DNA of 64,000 nt, taken from assembly GCA_964030785.1 (NCBI GenBank), contig OZ034972.1, positions 52,818,538 to 52,882,537 on the forward strand. The letters are read 5' to 3'. The notes below the pieces were generated by a model. It was not told the DNA's origin. It did not search any database and was given only the letters and a program-made list of their open reading frames with translations. Source of the DNA: Siderastrea siderea (taxonomy: Eukaryota; Cnidaria; Anthozoa; Scleractinia; Rhizangiidae). Of this stretch, positions 33,043-44,822 are shown in pieces; position 1 is the first letter of the stretch; each line of letters opens with the position of its first letter. The position numbers and the translations under genes are program-made.

Positions 33043-33890
33043 ATTTATTTCTCGTGACAGCAGCAAACAAAAGCTGGCAAAAGATGTGTCATCTTGGCAG
33101 CCCCGCTAATAAAAGATGTGTCATCTTAAGAGCAGGAATTGTTGCCACCGTCACAAAGAAATAAATATTCTTGCGGTGATTGAGTTTCAACCAGGGTTTC
33201 AACACTTTTTTTTCTTCATTTTTTATTTCTCGTGACAGCAGCAAACACAAGCTGGCAAAAGATGTGTCATCTTGGCAGCCCCGCTAATAAAAGATGTGTC
33301 ATCTTAAGAGCAGGAATGGTTGTCACCGTCACAAAGAAACAAATATTCTTCCACAGATTGAGTTTCAACCAGGTTTTCAACTCTTTCTTTCTTTTTTCCT
33401 TTTTTTTTTCTCAAACTTCATTCAGTATGAGAAGTGAGAAGACTATGGCTCGGGTTGATCATGTATTTCGCTAAAAGCTGCTTTCCGACTTAAGGTCGCT
33501 GCTTTGAACTTTTTAAATATTTCTTTGTTCATTTTGCCAGTTCGAGATTTAGTTATGCAGGCCGCTCTCTTCCTTAACTCTACTTACTAAGGCCGGGTAG
33601 GCTGACAAATTCTTTCAAGAAATTATCTGAGCACAAAGGTTTTGTAACCATAGCTTTCATTTCTTATTCACGGCCGGGTTATTATTACATGTATCATATG
33701 TTTGTTTGTTGTTATTGTTCCTTTTTTTGGTTTTTATCAACTGCTATTTATTTCTTGTGACAACAGCAAACACAAACTGGCAAAAGATGTGACATCTTGG
33801 CAGCCCTGCTAGTGAAAGATGAGTCATCTTAAGAGCAGGGATGGTTGCTATCGTCACAAAGAAACAAATATTCTTCAACTGAGTTTCAGC
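33043..33890. repeat. Three copies of a repeat of about 150 bp
   Basis: A block with TTTATTTCTCGTGACAGCAG, CTGGCAAAAGATGTGTCATC, CTTAAGAGCAGGAAT and CGTCACAAAGAAA occurs at about 33043-33175, 33224-33355 and 33746-33875. Inside the block, AAAGATGTGTCATCTT and its second copy form short palindromes around GATGTGTCATC. Confidence 0.75.
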
Positions 33891-35825
33891 TCTTCCATAT
33901 TTTTACCCAAACATTACTGCTGTGAGAGCTGAGAAGACTCGTAATGTTATTCAGAGGGATTGGCCTGTATTAACTAAGTTATGGACTGGCAAAATGAACA
34001 TCGCAATAACTGAAATTTCAAATATCTTTCCATGAATCAGAGTTAGTAAGTGGCAAAAATACTGTCAACTTAGTGGACAGTCGTTCTAACAAAAGAGGTG
34101 CCTCTTCCATCGTCTGACTTGTTTAATAGACCGAAAAAGCAAAGCCGATTTCAAACATTACTGATTTCCTCTAATTTTTTACTTAGCATCTTACTGCAAC
34201 CAGACCTTGTAAACAAATTAATGTGGATTAGCTGAAATTAATTTTAATAAATTAATTTGGTATCCAACTTGTCGTACAATGCTGTTTTGCGTTTGTTCGA
34301 ACCACACAAATTCCCCGCCAAAAAATTATAGTGCTTTTATTGAGCACTGATCGAAGCCGATCCAAAATACTGGCGAGAAAAATCTGGCATGTAATTCCTG
34401 TAACTTGGCGTTTGTTATAAGCAGTGATTTATAGTTGTAATGAGGCGACGAAATCTTAAATGCAACCAAGGCATATCTGAGATAAATAACAACGCTGTTG
34501 AATTCAGTGAATCGCAGATCGAACGCGTGGGGTCGCCTCTCATATACCGGACACGTTGCTTTGTTCAGTTCTTGTAGCCCTCTAATATTTTTCCATGCCG
34601 ACAAGACTACTGCGCTAGCAGCTGCAATTATACCGGTAATGATTTTGCACGGCTTACATACAGATTCAACTTACCATAGTCCACTACGCGAGACTTTTGT
34701 AAAGGACATCAGGGAAGATTTTTCTAATCTTGTTCACTGTAATCTAGTTTGAATTTATCCCATTGTTTGATACCAAACGAAAACAAAATGTCGATTCCCA
34801 GACTTCCAGGATAACGTCAATCTAATCATATGGCTTTTAAGCTTCGGAAACGTGTGCATTGACGGTATTGAAAGGGAAAAAAAACACTGAAATCAGTGTT
34901 TATAAACAACCACTTGTGACATCGCATCCTTTTCTCAAGAAAATGAAACCAGAAACTGCAAGAAAACACTTCACTGATCCTTTTTCGTTACTGGCATCCG
35001 GTGACAAATAAGAATGTACAAAAGTTAAAAGGCCTCCTGGTCGCGCTTCTGGTCGAAAGTTTATTCTTGGCGAAAGTCCATCGTGGAGTTTTCTTGTCAA
35101 ATGCAACAGTCAAATACTAGTCGCATCCAACCAACAGAACAAGCGTTATTATTTTGCTTTTCGCCGCGTTTTTTTATTTTATTTTGATTTAATTTTTTAT
35201 TTTTATTTTTCGATTGCTAACACCTTGAGCGGTCTCACCTTGCCGCAGTTAAATTGTTTTACAAATGAGTTTTTGGTTCGGATTTCCTATTTGATTGACC
35301 AAAATTGTCTGGTAATGACTTGTGAATGATGCGTAACACTCCTCTATGGGAAAATCAAGTCACGTTTTATTATGACTTGATGACATGTATAAGTCGTTCC
35401 TTACGTCTCCGCTGTTCTGGTTTACATTTGATGCAGTGACATTTTCAATCATGAAGCAGCAGATTAGGACGCCTTGCGGTAAGCCCATTAGATACGCTTG
35501 AAAAACCCCTCACAAATTCTTAGAAAAGTTTTCTAAGAATTTGTATGGGACAACAGGAGGTACTTACAGTTTGCGCTTTCTCCGTCCTGTCATGTGGCAA
35601 AACGTGAGGATGTCACGCGAAGTGATTTAATGTTTAACTTCGCAATTAGTGAAATATTGCTTCGCTTTGTCGGTACCCTTTGTTTTGCTGTCAACTAGAG
35701 GACGACCAGTTAATTTTTAATTGCAAAACGATAGTGCGCATGCAATGCATCCAGTACTCTGAGCAATAACGTAGCGGTTGATGTCGTTAATATTTATCAC
35801 TCCTGCGAGCTACTGCTCATAGAAC
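33891..35825. other. Host DNA without recognised genes
   Basis: No supported ORF or RNA gene. A short inverted repeat (AAATTCTTAGAAAAGTTTTC then TAAGAATTT) lies near 35513-35543. Confidence 0.35.
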
Positions 35826-35833
35826 ATGAAGAG

Positions 35834-36045
35834 ATGGTCGCTTTGGTATATTTTTACTATTTTGGGAAGGTAAGTGGCTAAGGTTTCTTTTTAGGTTGTC
35901 CGGGTACCGACTCGGGAGCTTTCAAGAAATAAAATTGATATTTTGTCTGATTTAGCACACTAATGAGCAAGATTCGAAGGGGCGTCTCTCAAACCGCTTA
36001 AAATCTACCGGTTGCAATATCTCAGGAATGGTAGGGACTCGAATC
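35834..36045 (+). CDS. Possible two-exon 5' end of a host gene
   Basis: An ATG at 35834 opens 12 codons (MVALVYFYYFGK) up to a perfect donor AAG|GTAAGT (exon end 35869). An acceptor TTTAG precedes 35956, and 30 open codons (HTNEQDSKGRLSNRLKSTGC...) run in the same phase to ATC|GTAAGT (exon end 36045). Splice phases agree. The peptide looks like a short signal sequence followed by a secreted segment. Later exons were not found, so this is weak. Confidence 0.25.
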
Positions 36046-36880
36046 GTAAGTAGGCTTGTTTTCACATTGTATTATTCTAGGGCGTCATCTGGGTAATAAA
36101 GATACGCTTTTTCAGTTTTCTTAATTCAGTTCCGTTTATGTTTGTTGATCACCAAATTAACCGACCACTTTGAATTTAAAAGCGAAGAAAGGCTATCGCC
36201 AGCTGTATAAGCATTGATACCATCGTGTATTTGAAGGCACTGGGAGCTCAGAAATTCGCGATACGCGATACGAGTAATGTTTTAGGCCAAAATCAGAACA
36301 GCTCAATCTCTGTTAACGTACACAAATATCCCTTTACGAAAACACCGAGAAATGAGGAAACGACCTTCAATTATTTTGCTTAAAGTTTCTCCTGGGTGCC
36401 TCTGCTTTATGAACGAAAATAAATACCGATCTATATCACAGACACCCGGCGAGGAATATTGTATACATCAACTACTGCCTGTTCCACCGTCAGAGATGGC
36501 AAAGGGCAAAAACTGTGGGTTGCTATATAAAAAAAAAAGGTACTAGAGTATATTTTACTAACATGGATTTGACCAATAAATGATACGTTTCTCTGGACCA
36601 CTTCTACCTTAAAGTAGTGAAACTTAGAAAGTTACAACGCGAAGATAGCGACAAAAAAAGACAGCTAAGTCCGAAAGAAAAGAGGGTATTGCAACTTGGC
36701 GGTAGCAATAAATTAAATTCAATGAAAAAATAGCCATATTTTCGCCCTGGGCTCTTGCCAAATGCAAACGTGTAAAGAATAAAAGATTCACGATCTCAAC
36801 TTGACAAAAGTTAAATTATCTTTTCGTTCATATAAACGGATTAAAGTTTTTACCTCTCAGTAATTCCAAAGTACTGGCAA

Positions 36881-37157
36881 ATGGGCCGACGAACTGTCTT
36901 CGTAATCTTGGTTGGTTGGGTTCTAACGCGTGTTCCTCCGCAAGCTTTGCAAGAAGATGGATCAAGAAAAATATCCTATCGCTTTAATGCTCGTCTGCTA
37001 TCCATGACATCGATAAGAGGGTTTTCAATTAAAGGTAAGTTCTGCTCAGAAAACAGCTTTTAACTGACACATTCCACCACTTGCTGTATTTTTACTTAGA
37101 AACGCTGAGGGAAAATCACTCTAAGCACGAAAACGTGTTCAGCTGCGAGACTGTGCA
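36881..37157 (+). CDS. Secreted protein gene, exons 1-2, tandem copy 1
   Basis: Exon 1 (36881-37034) encodes a signal peptide (MGRRTVFVILVGWVLTRVPP) and RFNARLLSMTSIRGFSIKG, ending at the donor AAAG|GTAAGT. After a 65-bp intron ending TTTTTACTTAG, exon 2 (37100-37157, 58 bp) continues in phase (TLRENHSKHENVFSCETV) to CA|GTGAGT. The open phase across both junctions in all copies supports real exons. A Cys after a basic segment resembles the start of PAN/apple domains. Downstream exons are not present before the next unit. Confidence 0.6.
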
Positions 37158-37489
37158 GTGAGTGCAATTCTGAAATTTCTCAAAATTGTATTGTTCTGCA
37201 TTGTTATGATATCAGAGAGAGTGCTAGAGCCACCGGTTGAAGATTATCTTTAGTTGGCGCGCGCGAATTCTACAGTATACAATATTTACTCGCGCCTTTG
37301 TCGTGTTCGTCGTGCTTGTCAAGCAAACTGACATACATGCAGTGGAACCCGATATAACGAACCCCTTCCGAAAGTTTGTGAAACGCGGCTTGCGCAGTGA
37401 CTCCCGCAGAAAAAAAAATTTTGTCCTAAAATTTCAAGCACTAAATAAAAGTCCCTGTCTATTAAAACGTTACTAGACCTTTGCTGCGC

Positions 37490-38878
37490 TGCTGACGCGT
37501 CCACTGACAAGACCGGACCTTTGCTGTGAAACTTTGCAATTCATTTCCTGAAACTTTTGCAGTATAGCATCCACTGACAAGAACGGACCTTTGCTGCGAA
37601 ACTTTGCAATTCATTTGTGAAACTTTTGCGGTGAAGCTTCCACTGACAAGACTGGACCTTTGCTGCGAAACTTTACAATTCATTTTGTGAAACTTTTGCG
37701 GTGAAGCATCCACTGCCAAGATTGGACCTTTGCTGCGAAACTTTGCAATTTATTTTGTGAAACGTTTGCATGCAGTGAAGCATCCAGTGACAAGACCGGA
37801 CCTTTGCTGCGAAACTTTCATTTTGCGGTAAAGCATCCACTGACCAGACTGGACCTTTGCCGGCTGCGAAACTTTGCAATTCATTTTGTGAAACTTTTGC
37901 GGTGAAGCGTCCACTGCCAAGACCGGACCTTTCCTGCGAAACTTTGCAATTCATTTTGTGAAACTTTTGCGGTGAAGCATCCACTGCCAAGATTGGACCT
38001 TTGCTGCGAAACTTTGCAATTTATTTTGTGAAACGTTTGCATGCAGTGAAGCATCCAGTGACAAGACCGGACCTTTGCTGCGAAACTTTCATTTTGCGAA
38101 ACTTTTGCGGCAAAGCATCCACTGACAAGACTGGACCTTTGCTGCGAAACTTTGCAATTCATTTTGTGAAACTTTTGCGGTGAGGCATCCACTGACAAGA
38201 CCGGACCTTTGCTGTGAAACTTTGCAATTCATTTTGTGAAACGTTTGCGGTGAAGCATCCACTGACAGACTGGACCTTTGCTGCGAAACTTTCCAATTCA
38301 TTTTGTGAAACATATGCGGTAAAGCATCCACTGACCAGACTGGACCTTTGCCCGCTGCGAAACTTTGCAATTGATTTTGTGAAACTTTTGCGGTGAAGCG
38401 TCCACTGCCAAGACCGGACCTTTCCTGCGAAACTTTGCAATTCATTTTGTGAAACTTTTGCGGTGAAGCATCCACTGCCAAGATTGGACCTTTGCTGCGA
38501 AACTTTGCAATTCATTTTGTGAAACGTTTGCATGCAGTGAAGCATCCAGTGACAAGACCGGACCTTTGCTGCGAAACTTTGCAATTCATTTGGTGAAACG
38601 TTTGCGGTGAATTGTCCACTGACAAGACTGGACCTTTGCTGCGAAACTTTACAATTCATTTTGTGAAACTTTTGCGGTGAAGCATCCACTGACAAGACCG
38701 GACCTTTGCTGCGAAACTTTGCAATTCATTTTGTGAAACTTTTGCGGTGAAGCATCCACTGACAAGACCGGGCCTCTGCTGCGAAACTTTGCAATTCCTT
38801 TTGTGAAACTTTTGCGGCGAAGCATCCACTGACAAGACTGGACCTTTGCTGCGAAACTTTGCAATTCATTCTGTCACT
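37490..38878. repeat. 70-bp minisatellite array 1
   Basis: About 19-20 imperfect copies built from CACTGACAAGACCGGACCTT, TGCTGCGAAACTTTGCAATT, CATTTTGTGAAACTTTTGCG and GTGAAGCATC. The minus strand is free of stops over long stretches in all three frames because 70 is not a multiple of three; this is a by-product and not a gene. Sub-blocks repeat as higher-order units (about 37640-37990 versus 38370-38560). Confidence 0.9.
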
Positions 38879-39153
38879 TAGAAAGTTACAACGCGAAGAT
38901 AGCGACAAAAAAAGACAGCTAAGTCCGAAAGAAAAGAGGGTATTAGAACTTGGGGGTATTTAATTTTCTGAATAACAGCAATAAATAAAACTCAATGAAA
39001 AAATAGCCATATTTTCGCCCTGGGTTCTTGCCAAATGCAAACGTGTAAAGAATAAAAGATTCACGATCTCAACTTGACAAAAGTTAAATTATCTTTTCGT
39101 TCATATAAACGGATTAAAGTTTTTACCTCTCAGTAATTCCAAAGTACTGGCAA

Positions 39154-39430
39154 ATGGGCCGACGAACGGTCTTCGTAATCTTGGTTGGTTGGGTTCTAAC
39201 GCGTGTTCCTCCGCAAGCTTTGCAAGAAGATGGATCAAGAAAAATATCCTATCGCTTTAATTCTCGTCTACTATCCATGACATCGATAAGAGGTTTTTCA
39301 ATTAAAGGTAAGTTCTGCTCAGAAAACAGCTTTTAACTGACACATTCCACCACTTGCTGTATTTTTACTTAGAAACGCTGAGGGAAAATCATTCTAAGCA
39401 CAAAAACGTGTTCAGCTGTGAGACTGTGCA
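39154..39430 (+). CDS. Secreted protein gene, exons 1-2, tandem copy 2
   Basis: Exon 1 is 39154-39307 and exon 2 is 39373-39430, with the same splice sites and phases as copy 1. It has an N-to-S type change (RFNSRLL) and HKNVFSCE in place of HENVFSCE. Both junctions are intact. Confidence 0.58.
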
Positions 39431-39759
39431 GTGAGTGCAATTCTGAAATTTCTCAAAATTGTATTGTTCTTCATTGTTATGATATCAGAGAGAGGACTAG
39501 CGCCACCGGTTGAAGATTATCTTTAGTTGGCGCGCGCGAATTCTACAGTGCCGATATTTTCTCGCGCCTTTGTCGTGTTCGTCGCGCTTGTCAAGCAAAC
39601 TGACATACATGCAGTGGAACCCGATATAACGAACCCCTTGCGAATGTTTGTGAAACGCGGCTTGCGCAGTGACTCCCGCAGAAAAAAAGGTTTTGTCCTA
39701 AAATTTCAAGCACTAAATAAAAGTCCCTGTCTACTGAAACGTTACTAGACCTTTGCTGC

Positions 39760-40810
39760 GCTGCTGACGCGTCCACTGACAAGACCAGACCTTTGCTGTA
39801 AAACTTTACAATTCACTTCCTGAAACTTTTGAAGTGAAGTATCCAATGACAAGAAAGGACCTTTGCTGCGAAACTTTGCAATTCATTTTGTGAAACTTTT
39901 GCGGCGAAGCATCCACTGACAAGACCAGACCTTTGCTGCGAAACTTTACAATTCATTTTGTGAAACTTTTGCGGTGAAGAATCCACTGACAGACTGGACC
40001 TTTGCTGTGAAACTTTCCAATTCATTTTGTGAAACTTTTGCGGCGAAGCATCCACTGACAAGACCAGACCTTTGCTGCGAAACTTTACAATTCATTTTGT
40101 GAAACTTTTGCGGTGAAGCATCCACTGACAGACTGGACCTTTGCTGCGAAACTTTGCAATTCATTTTGTGAAACTTTTGCGGTGAAGCATCCACTGCCAA
40201 GACTGGACGTTTGCTGCGAAACTTTGCAATTCATTTTGTGACACGTTTGCATGCAGTGAAGCATCCACTGACAAGACCGGACCTTTGCTGCGAAACTTTG
40301 CAATTCATTTTGTGAAACTTTTGCGGCGAAGCATCCACTGACAAGACCGGACCTTTGCTGCGAAACTTTGCAATTTATTTTGTGAAACTTTTGCGGTGAA
40401 GCATCCACTGACAAGACTGGACCTTAGCTGCAAAACTTTGCAATTCATTTTCTGAAACTTTTGCGGCGAAGCATCCACTGACAAGACTGGACCTTTGCCG
40501 GCTGCGAAACTTTGCAATTGATTTTGTGAAACTTTTGCGGTGAAGCGTCCACTGACAAGACCGGACCTTTGCTGCCAAATTCTGCAATTCATTTTGTGAA
40601 ACTTTTGCAGTGAAGCATCCACTGACAAGACTGGACCTTTGCTGCGAAACTTTGCAATTCATTTTGTGAAACTTTTGTGGTGAAGCGTCCACTGACAAGA
40701 CCGGACCTTTGCTGCGAAACTTTGCAATTCATTTTGTGAAACTTTTGCGGTGAAGCATCCACTGACAAGACTGGACCTTTGCTGCGAAACTTTGCAATTC
40801 ATTCTGTCAC
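39760..40810. repeat. 70-bp minisatellite array 2
   Basis: About 15 copies of the same 70-bp unit, ending at CAATTCATTCTGTCACTTAG, the junction to the next unit. Confidence 0.88.
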
Positions 40811-41086
40811 TTAGAAAGTTACAACGCGAAGATAGCGACAAAAAAAGACAGCTAAGTCCGAAAGAAAAGAGGGTATTGCAACTTGGGGGTATTGAATTTT
40901 CTGAATAATAGCACTAAATTAAACTCAATGAAAAAATAGCCATATTTTCGCCCTGGGCTCTTGCCAAATGCAAACGTGTAAAGAATAAAAGATTCACGAT
41001 CTCAACTTGACAAAAGTTAAATTATCTTTTCGTTCATATAAACGGATTAAAGTTTTTACCTCTCAGTAATTCCAAAGTACTGGCAA

Positions 41087-41363
41087 ATGGGCCGACGAAC
41101 TGTCTTCGTAATCTTGGTTGGTTGGGTTCTAACGCGTGTTCCTCCGCAAGCTTTGCAAGAAGATGGATCAAGAAAAATATCCTATCGCTTTAATGCTCGT
41201 CTGCTATCCATGACATCGATAAGAGGGTTTTCAATTAAAGGTAAGTTCTGCTCAGAAAACAGCTTTTAACTGACACATTCCACCACTTGCTGTATTTTTA
41301 CTTAGAAACGCTGAGGGAAAATCACTCTAAGCACGAAAACGTGTTCAGCTGCGAGACTGTGCA
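41087..41363 (+). CDS. Secreted protein gene, exons 1-2, tandem copy 3
   Basis: Exon 1 is 41087-41240 and exon 2 is 41306-41363. The encoded peptides are identical to copy 1. The following intergenic segment and the start of its minisatellite are also the same as after copy 1, which suggests conversion between units 1 and 3. Confidence 0.58.
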
Positions 41364-41689
41364 GTGAGTGCAATTCTGAAATTTCTCAAAATTGTATTGT
41401 TCTGCATTGTTATGATATCAGAGAGAGTGCTAGAGCCACCGGTTGAAGATTATCTTTAGTTGGCGCGCGCGAATTCTACAGTATACAATATTTACTCGCG
41501 CCTTTGTCGTGTTCGTCGTGCTTGTCAAGCAAACTGACATACATGCAGTGGAACCCGATATAACGAACCCCTTCCGAAAGTTTGTGAAACGCGGCTTGCG
41601 CAGTGACTCCCGCAGAAAAAAAAATTTTGTCCTAAAATTTCAAGCACTAAATAAAAGTCCCTGTCTATTAAAACGTTACTAGACCTTTG

Positions 41690-42592
41690 CTGCGCTGCTG
41701 ACGCGTCCACTGACAAGACCGGACCTTTGCTGTGAAACTTTGCAATTCATTTCCTGAAACTTTTGCAGTATAGCATCCACTGACAAGAACGGACCTTTGC
41801 TGCGAAACTTTGCAATTCATTTGTGAAACTTTTGCGGTGAAGCTTCCACTGACAAGACTGGACCTTTGCTGCGAAACTTTACAATTCATTTTGTGAAACT
41901 TTTGCGGCGAAGCATCCACTGACAAGACCAGACCTTTGCTGCGAAACTTTCATTTTGCGAAACTTTTGCGGCAAAGCATCCACTGACAAGACTGGACCTT
42001 TGCTGCGAAACTTTGCAATTCATTTTGTGAAACTTTTGCGGTGAGGCATCCACTGACAAGACCGGACCTTTGCTGTGAAACTTTGCAATTCATTTCCTGA
42101 AACTTTTGCGGTGAAGCGTCCACTGACAAGAAAGGACCTTTGCTGCGAAACTTTGCAATGCATTTTGTGAAACTTTTGCGGTGAAGCATCCACTGACAAG
42201 AACGGAGCTTTGCTGCGAAACTTTGCAATTCATTTTGTGAAACTTTTGCGGCGAAGCTTTCACTGACAAGACCAGACCTTTGCTGCGAAACTTTTCAATT
42301 CATTTTGTGAAACTTTTGCGGTGAAGCGCCCACTGACAAGACCGGACCTTTGCTGCGAAACTTTTCAATTCATTTTGTGAAACTTTTGCGGTGAAGCATC
42401 CACTGACAAGACTGGACCTTTGCTGCGAAACTTTGCAATTCATTTTGTGAAACTTTTGTGGTGAAGCGTCCACTGACAAGACCGGACCTTTGCTGCGAAA
42501 CTTTGCAATTCATCTTGTGAAACTTTTGCGGTGAAGCGTCCACTGACAAGACTGGACCTTTGCTGCAAAACTTTGCAATTCATTCTGTCACT
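41690..42592. repeat. 70-bp minisatellite array 3
   Basis: About 13 copies of the 70-bp unit. The first three copies match array 1 almost base for base. Confidence 0.88.
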
Positions 42593-42867
42593 TACAAAGT
42601 TACAACGCGAAGATAGCGACAAAAAAAGACAGCTAAGTCCAAAAGAAAAGAGGGTATTGCAACTTGGGGGTATTGAATTTTCTGAATAATAGCAATAAAT
42701 TAAACTCAATGAAAAAATAGCCATATTTTCGCCCTGGGCTCTTGCCAAATACAAACGTGTAAAGAATAAAAGATTCACGATCTCAACTTGACAAAAGTTA
42801 AATTATCTTTTCGTTCATATAAACGGATTAAAGTTTTTACCTCTCAGTAATTCCAAAGTACTGGCAA

Positions 42868-43144
42868 ATGGGCCGACGAACTGTCTTCGTAATCTTGGTT
42901 GGTTGGGTTCTAACGCGTGTTCCTCCGCAAGCTTTGCAAGAAGATGGATCAAGAAAAATATCCTATGGCTTTAATGCTCGTCTGCTATCCATGACATCGA
43001 TAAGAGGTTTTTCAATTAAAGGTAAGTTCTGCTCAGAAAACAGCTTTTAACTGACACATTCCACCACTTGCTGTATTTTTACTTAGAAACGCTGAGGGAA
43101 AATCACTCTAAGCACGAAAACGTGTTCAGCTGCGAGACTGTGCA
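42868..43144 (+). CDS. Secreted protein gene, exons 1-2, tandem copy 4
   Basis: Exon 1 is 42868-43021 and exon 2 is 43087-43144. One change in exon 1 (SYGFNARLL instead of SYRFNARLL) is shared with copy 5. Splice sites are intact. A hairpin MITE lies 62 bp after exon 2. Confidence 0.58.
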
Positions 43145-43206
43145 GTGAGTGCAATTCTGAAATTTCTCAAAATTGTATTGTTCTTCAATGTTATGATATC
43201 AGAGAG

Positions 43207-43365
43207 GGGTGTCAGTAAAACACGGGGTCGGGGTCGGGGTCGGGGTCCGTTGTTCTTTTGTTTCGTTTTCGGTTTTATATTTTGGTTAGGGCAAGACAAC
43301 AGAAAACGAAACAAAAGAACAATGGACTCCGACCCCGATCCCGACCCCGTGTTTTACTGACACCC
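43207..43365. mobile_element. 159-bp hairpin MITE with 9-bp target duplication inside tandem copy 4
   Basis: The terminal inverted repeats are GGGTGTCAGTAAAACACGGG and its complement. Inside the left arm, GGGGTC is repeated four times (quadruplex-capable). ATCAGAGAG flanks both sides (43198-43206, 43366-43374). The other tandem units carry the uninterrupted site (ATCAGAGAGAG), which proves insertion after the duplication. The 9-bp duplication points to a Mutator-like mobiliser. Confidence 0.88.
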
Positions 43366-43649
43366 ATCAGAGAGAGTGCTAGAGCCACCGGTTGAAGATT
43401 ATCTTTAGTTGGCGCGCGCGAATTCTACAGTACACAATATTTTCTCGCGCCTTTGTCGTGTTCGTCGCGCTTGTCAAGCAAACTGACATACATGCAGTGG
43501 AACCCGATATAACGAACCCCTTGCGAAAGTTTGTGAAACGCGGCTTGCGCAGTGACTCCCGCAGAAAAAAAGTTTTTGTCCTAAAATTTCAACCACTGAA
43601 TTAACCTCCCTGTCTTCTGAAACGTTACTAGAGCTTTGCTGCGCTGCTG

Positions 43650-44262
43650 ACGCGTCCACTGACAAGACCGGACCTTTGCTGTGAAACTTTGCAATTCATT
43701 TCCTGAAACTTTTGCGGTGAAGCGTCCACTGACACGACCGGACCTTTGCTGTCAAACTTTGCAATGCATTTTGTGAAACTTTTGCAGTGAAGCAGCCACT
43801 GACAAGAACGGAGCTTTGCTGCGAAACTTTGCAATTCATTTTATGAAACTTTTGCGGTGAAGCTTCCACTGACAAGACCGGACCTTTGCTGCGAAACTTT
43901 GCAATTTATTGTGTGAAACTTTCGCGGTGAAGCATCCACTGCCAAGACTGGACCTTTGCTGCGAAACTTTTCAATTCATTTTGTGAAACTTTTGCGGTGA
44001 AGCATCCACTGACAAGACCGGACCTTTCTTGCGAAATTTTGCAATTCATTTTGCGAAACTTTTGCGGCGAAGCATCCACTGACAAGACCCCACCTTTGCT
44101 GCGAAACTTTGCAATTCATTTTGTGAAACTTTTGCGGTGAAGTATCCACTGACAAGACTGGGCCTCTGCTGCGAAACTTTGCAATTCATTTTGTGAAACT
44201 TTTGCGGCGAAGCATCCACTGACAGACTGGACCTTTGCCGCGAAACTTTGCAATTCATTCTG
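43650..44262. repeat. 70-bp minisatellite array 4
   Basis: About 9 copies of the 70-bp unit, the shortest array of the four. Confidence 0.88.
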
Positions 44263-44541
44263 TCACTTAGAAAGCTACAACGCGAAGATAGCGACAAAAA
44301 AAGACAGCTAAGTCCGAAAGAAAAGAGGGTATTAGAACTTGGGGGTATTTAATTTTCTGAATAATAGCAATAAATTAAACTCAATGAAAAATAGCCATAT
44401 TTTCGCCCTGGGCTCTTGCCAAATGCAAACGTGTAAAGAATAAAAGATTCACGATCTCAACTTGACAAAAGTTAAATTATCTTTTCGTTCATATAAACGG
44501 ATTAAAGTTTTTACCTCTCAGTAATTCCAAAGTACTGGCAA

Positions 44542-44822
44542 ATGGGCCGACGAACTGTCTTCGTAATCTTGGTTGGTTGGGTTCTAACGTGTGTTCCTCC
44601 GCAAGCTTTGCAAGAAGATGGATCAAGAAAAATATCCTATGGCTTTAATGCTCGTCTGCTATCCATGACATCGATAAGAGGTTTTTCAATTAAAGGTAAG
44701 TTAGTTCTGCTCAGAAAACAGCTTTTAACTGACACATTCCACCACGTGTTGTATGTTTACTTAGAAACGCTGAGGGAAAATCACTCTAAGCGCGAAAACG
44801 TGTTCAGCTGCGAGACTGTGCA
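44542..44822 (+). CDS. Secreted protein gene, exons 1-2, tandem copy 5 (last)
   Basis: Exon 1 is 44542-44695 and exon 2 is 44765-44822. The intron begins GTAAGTTAGTT, with a 4-bp duplication that leaves the donor usable. The signal peptide has C for R (VLTCVPP). No minisatellite follows. The sequence diverges from the other units after about 44890, so any real downstream exons would have to be further right, and I found none. Confidence 0.55.

Noticed and set aside
37462..44297. Many overlapping minus-strand ORFs with QKFHKMNCKVSQQRS-type repeats
   Set aside because: They come from a 70-bp minisatellite open in all three frames; no promoter, fixed start or non-repeat domain supports a gene.
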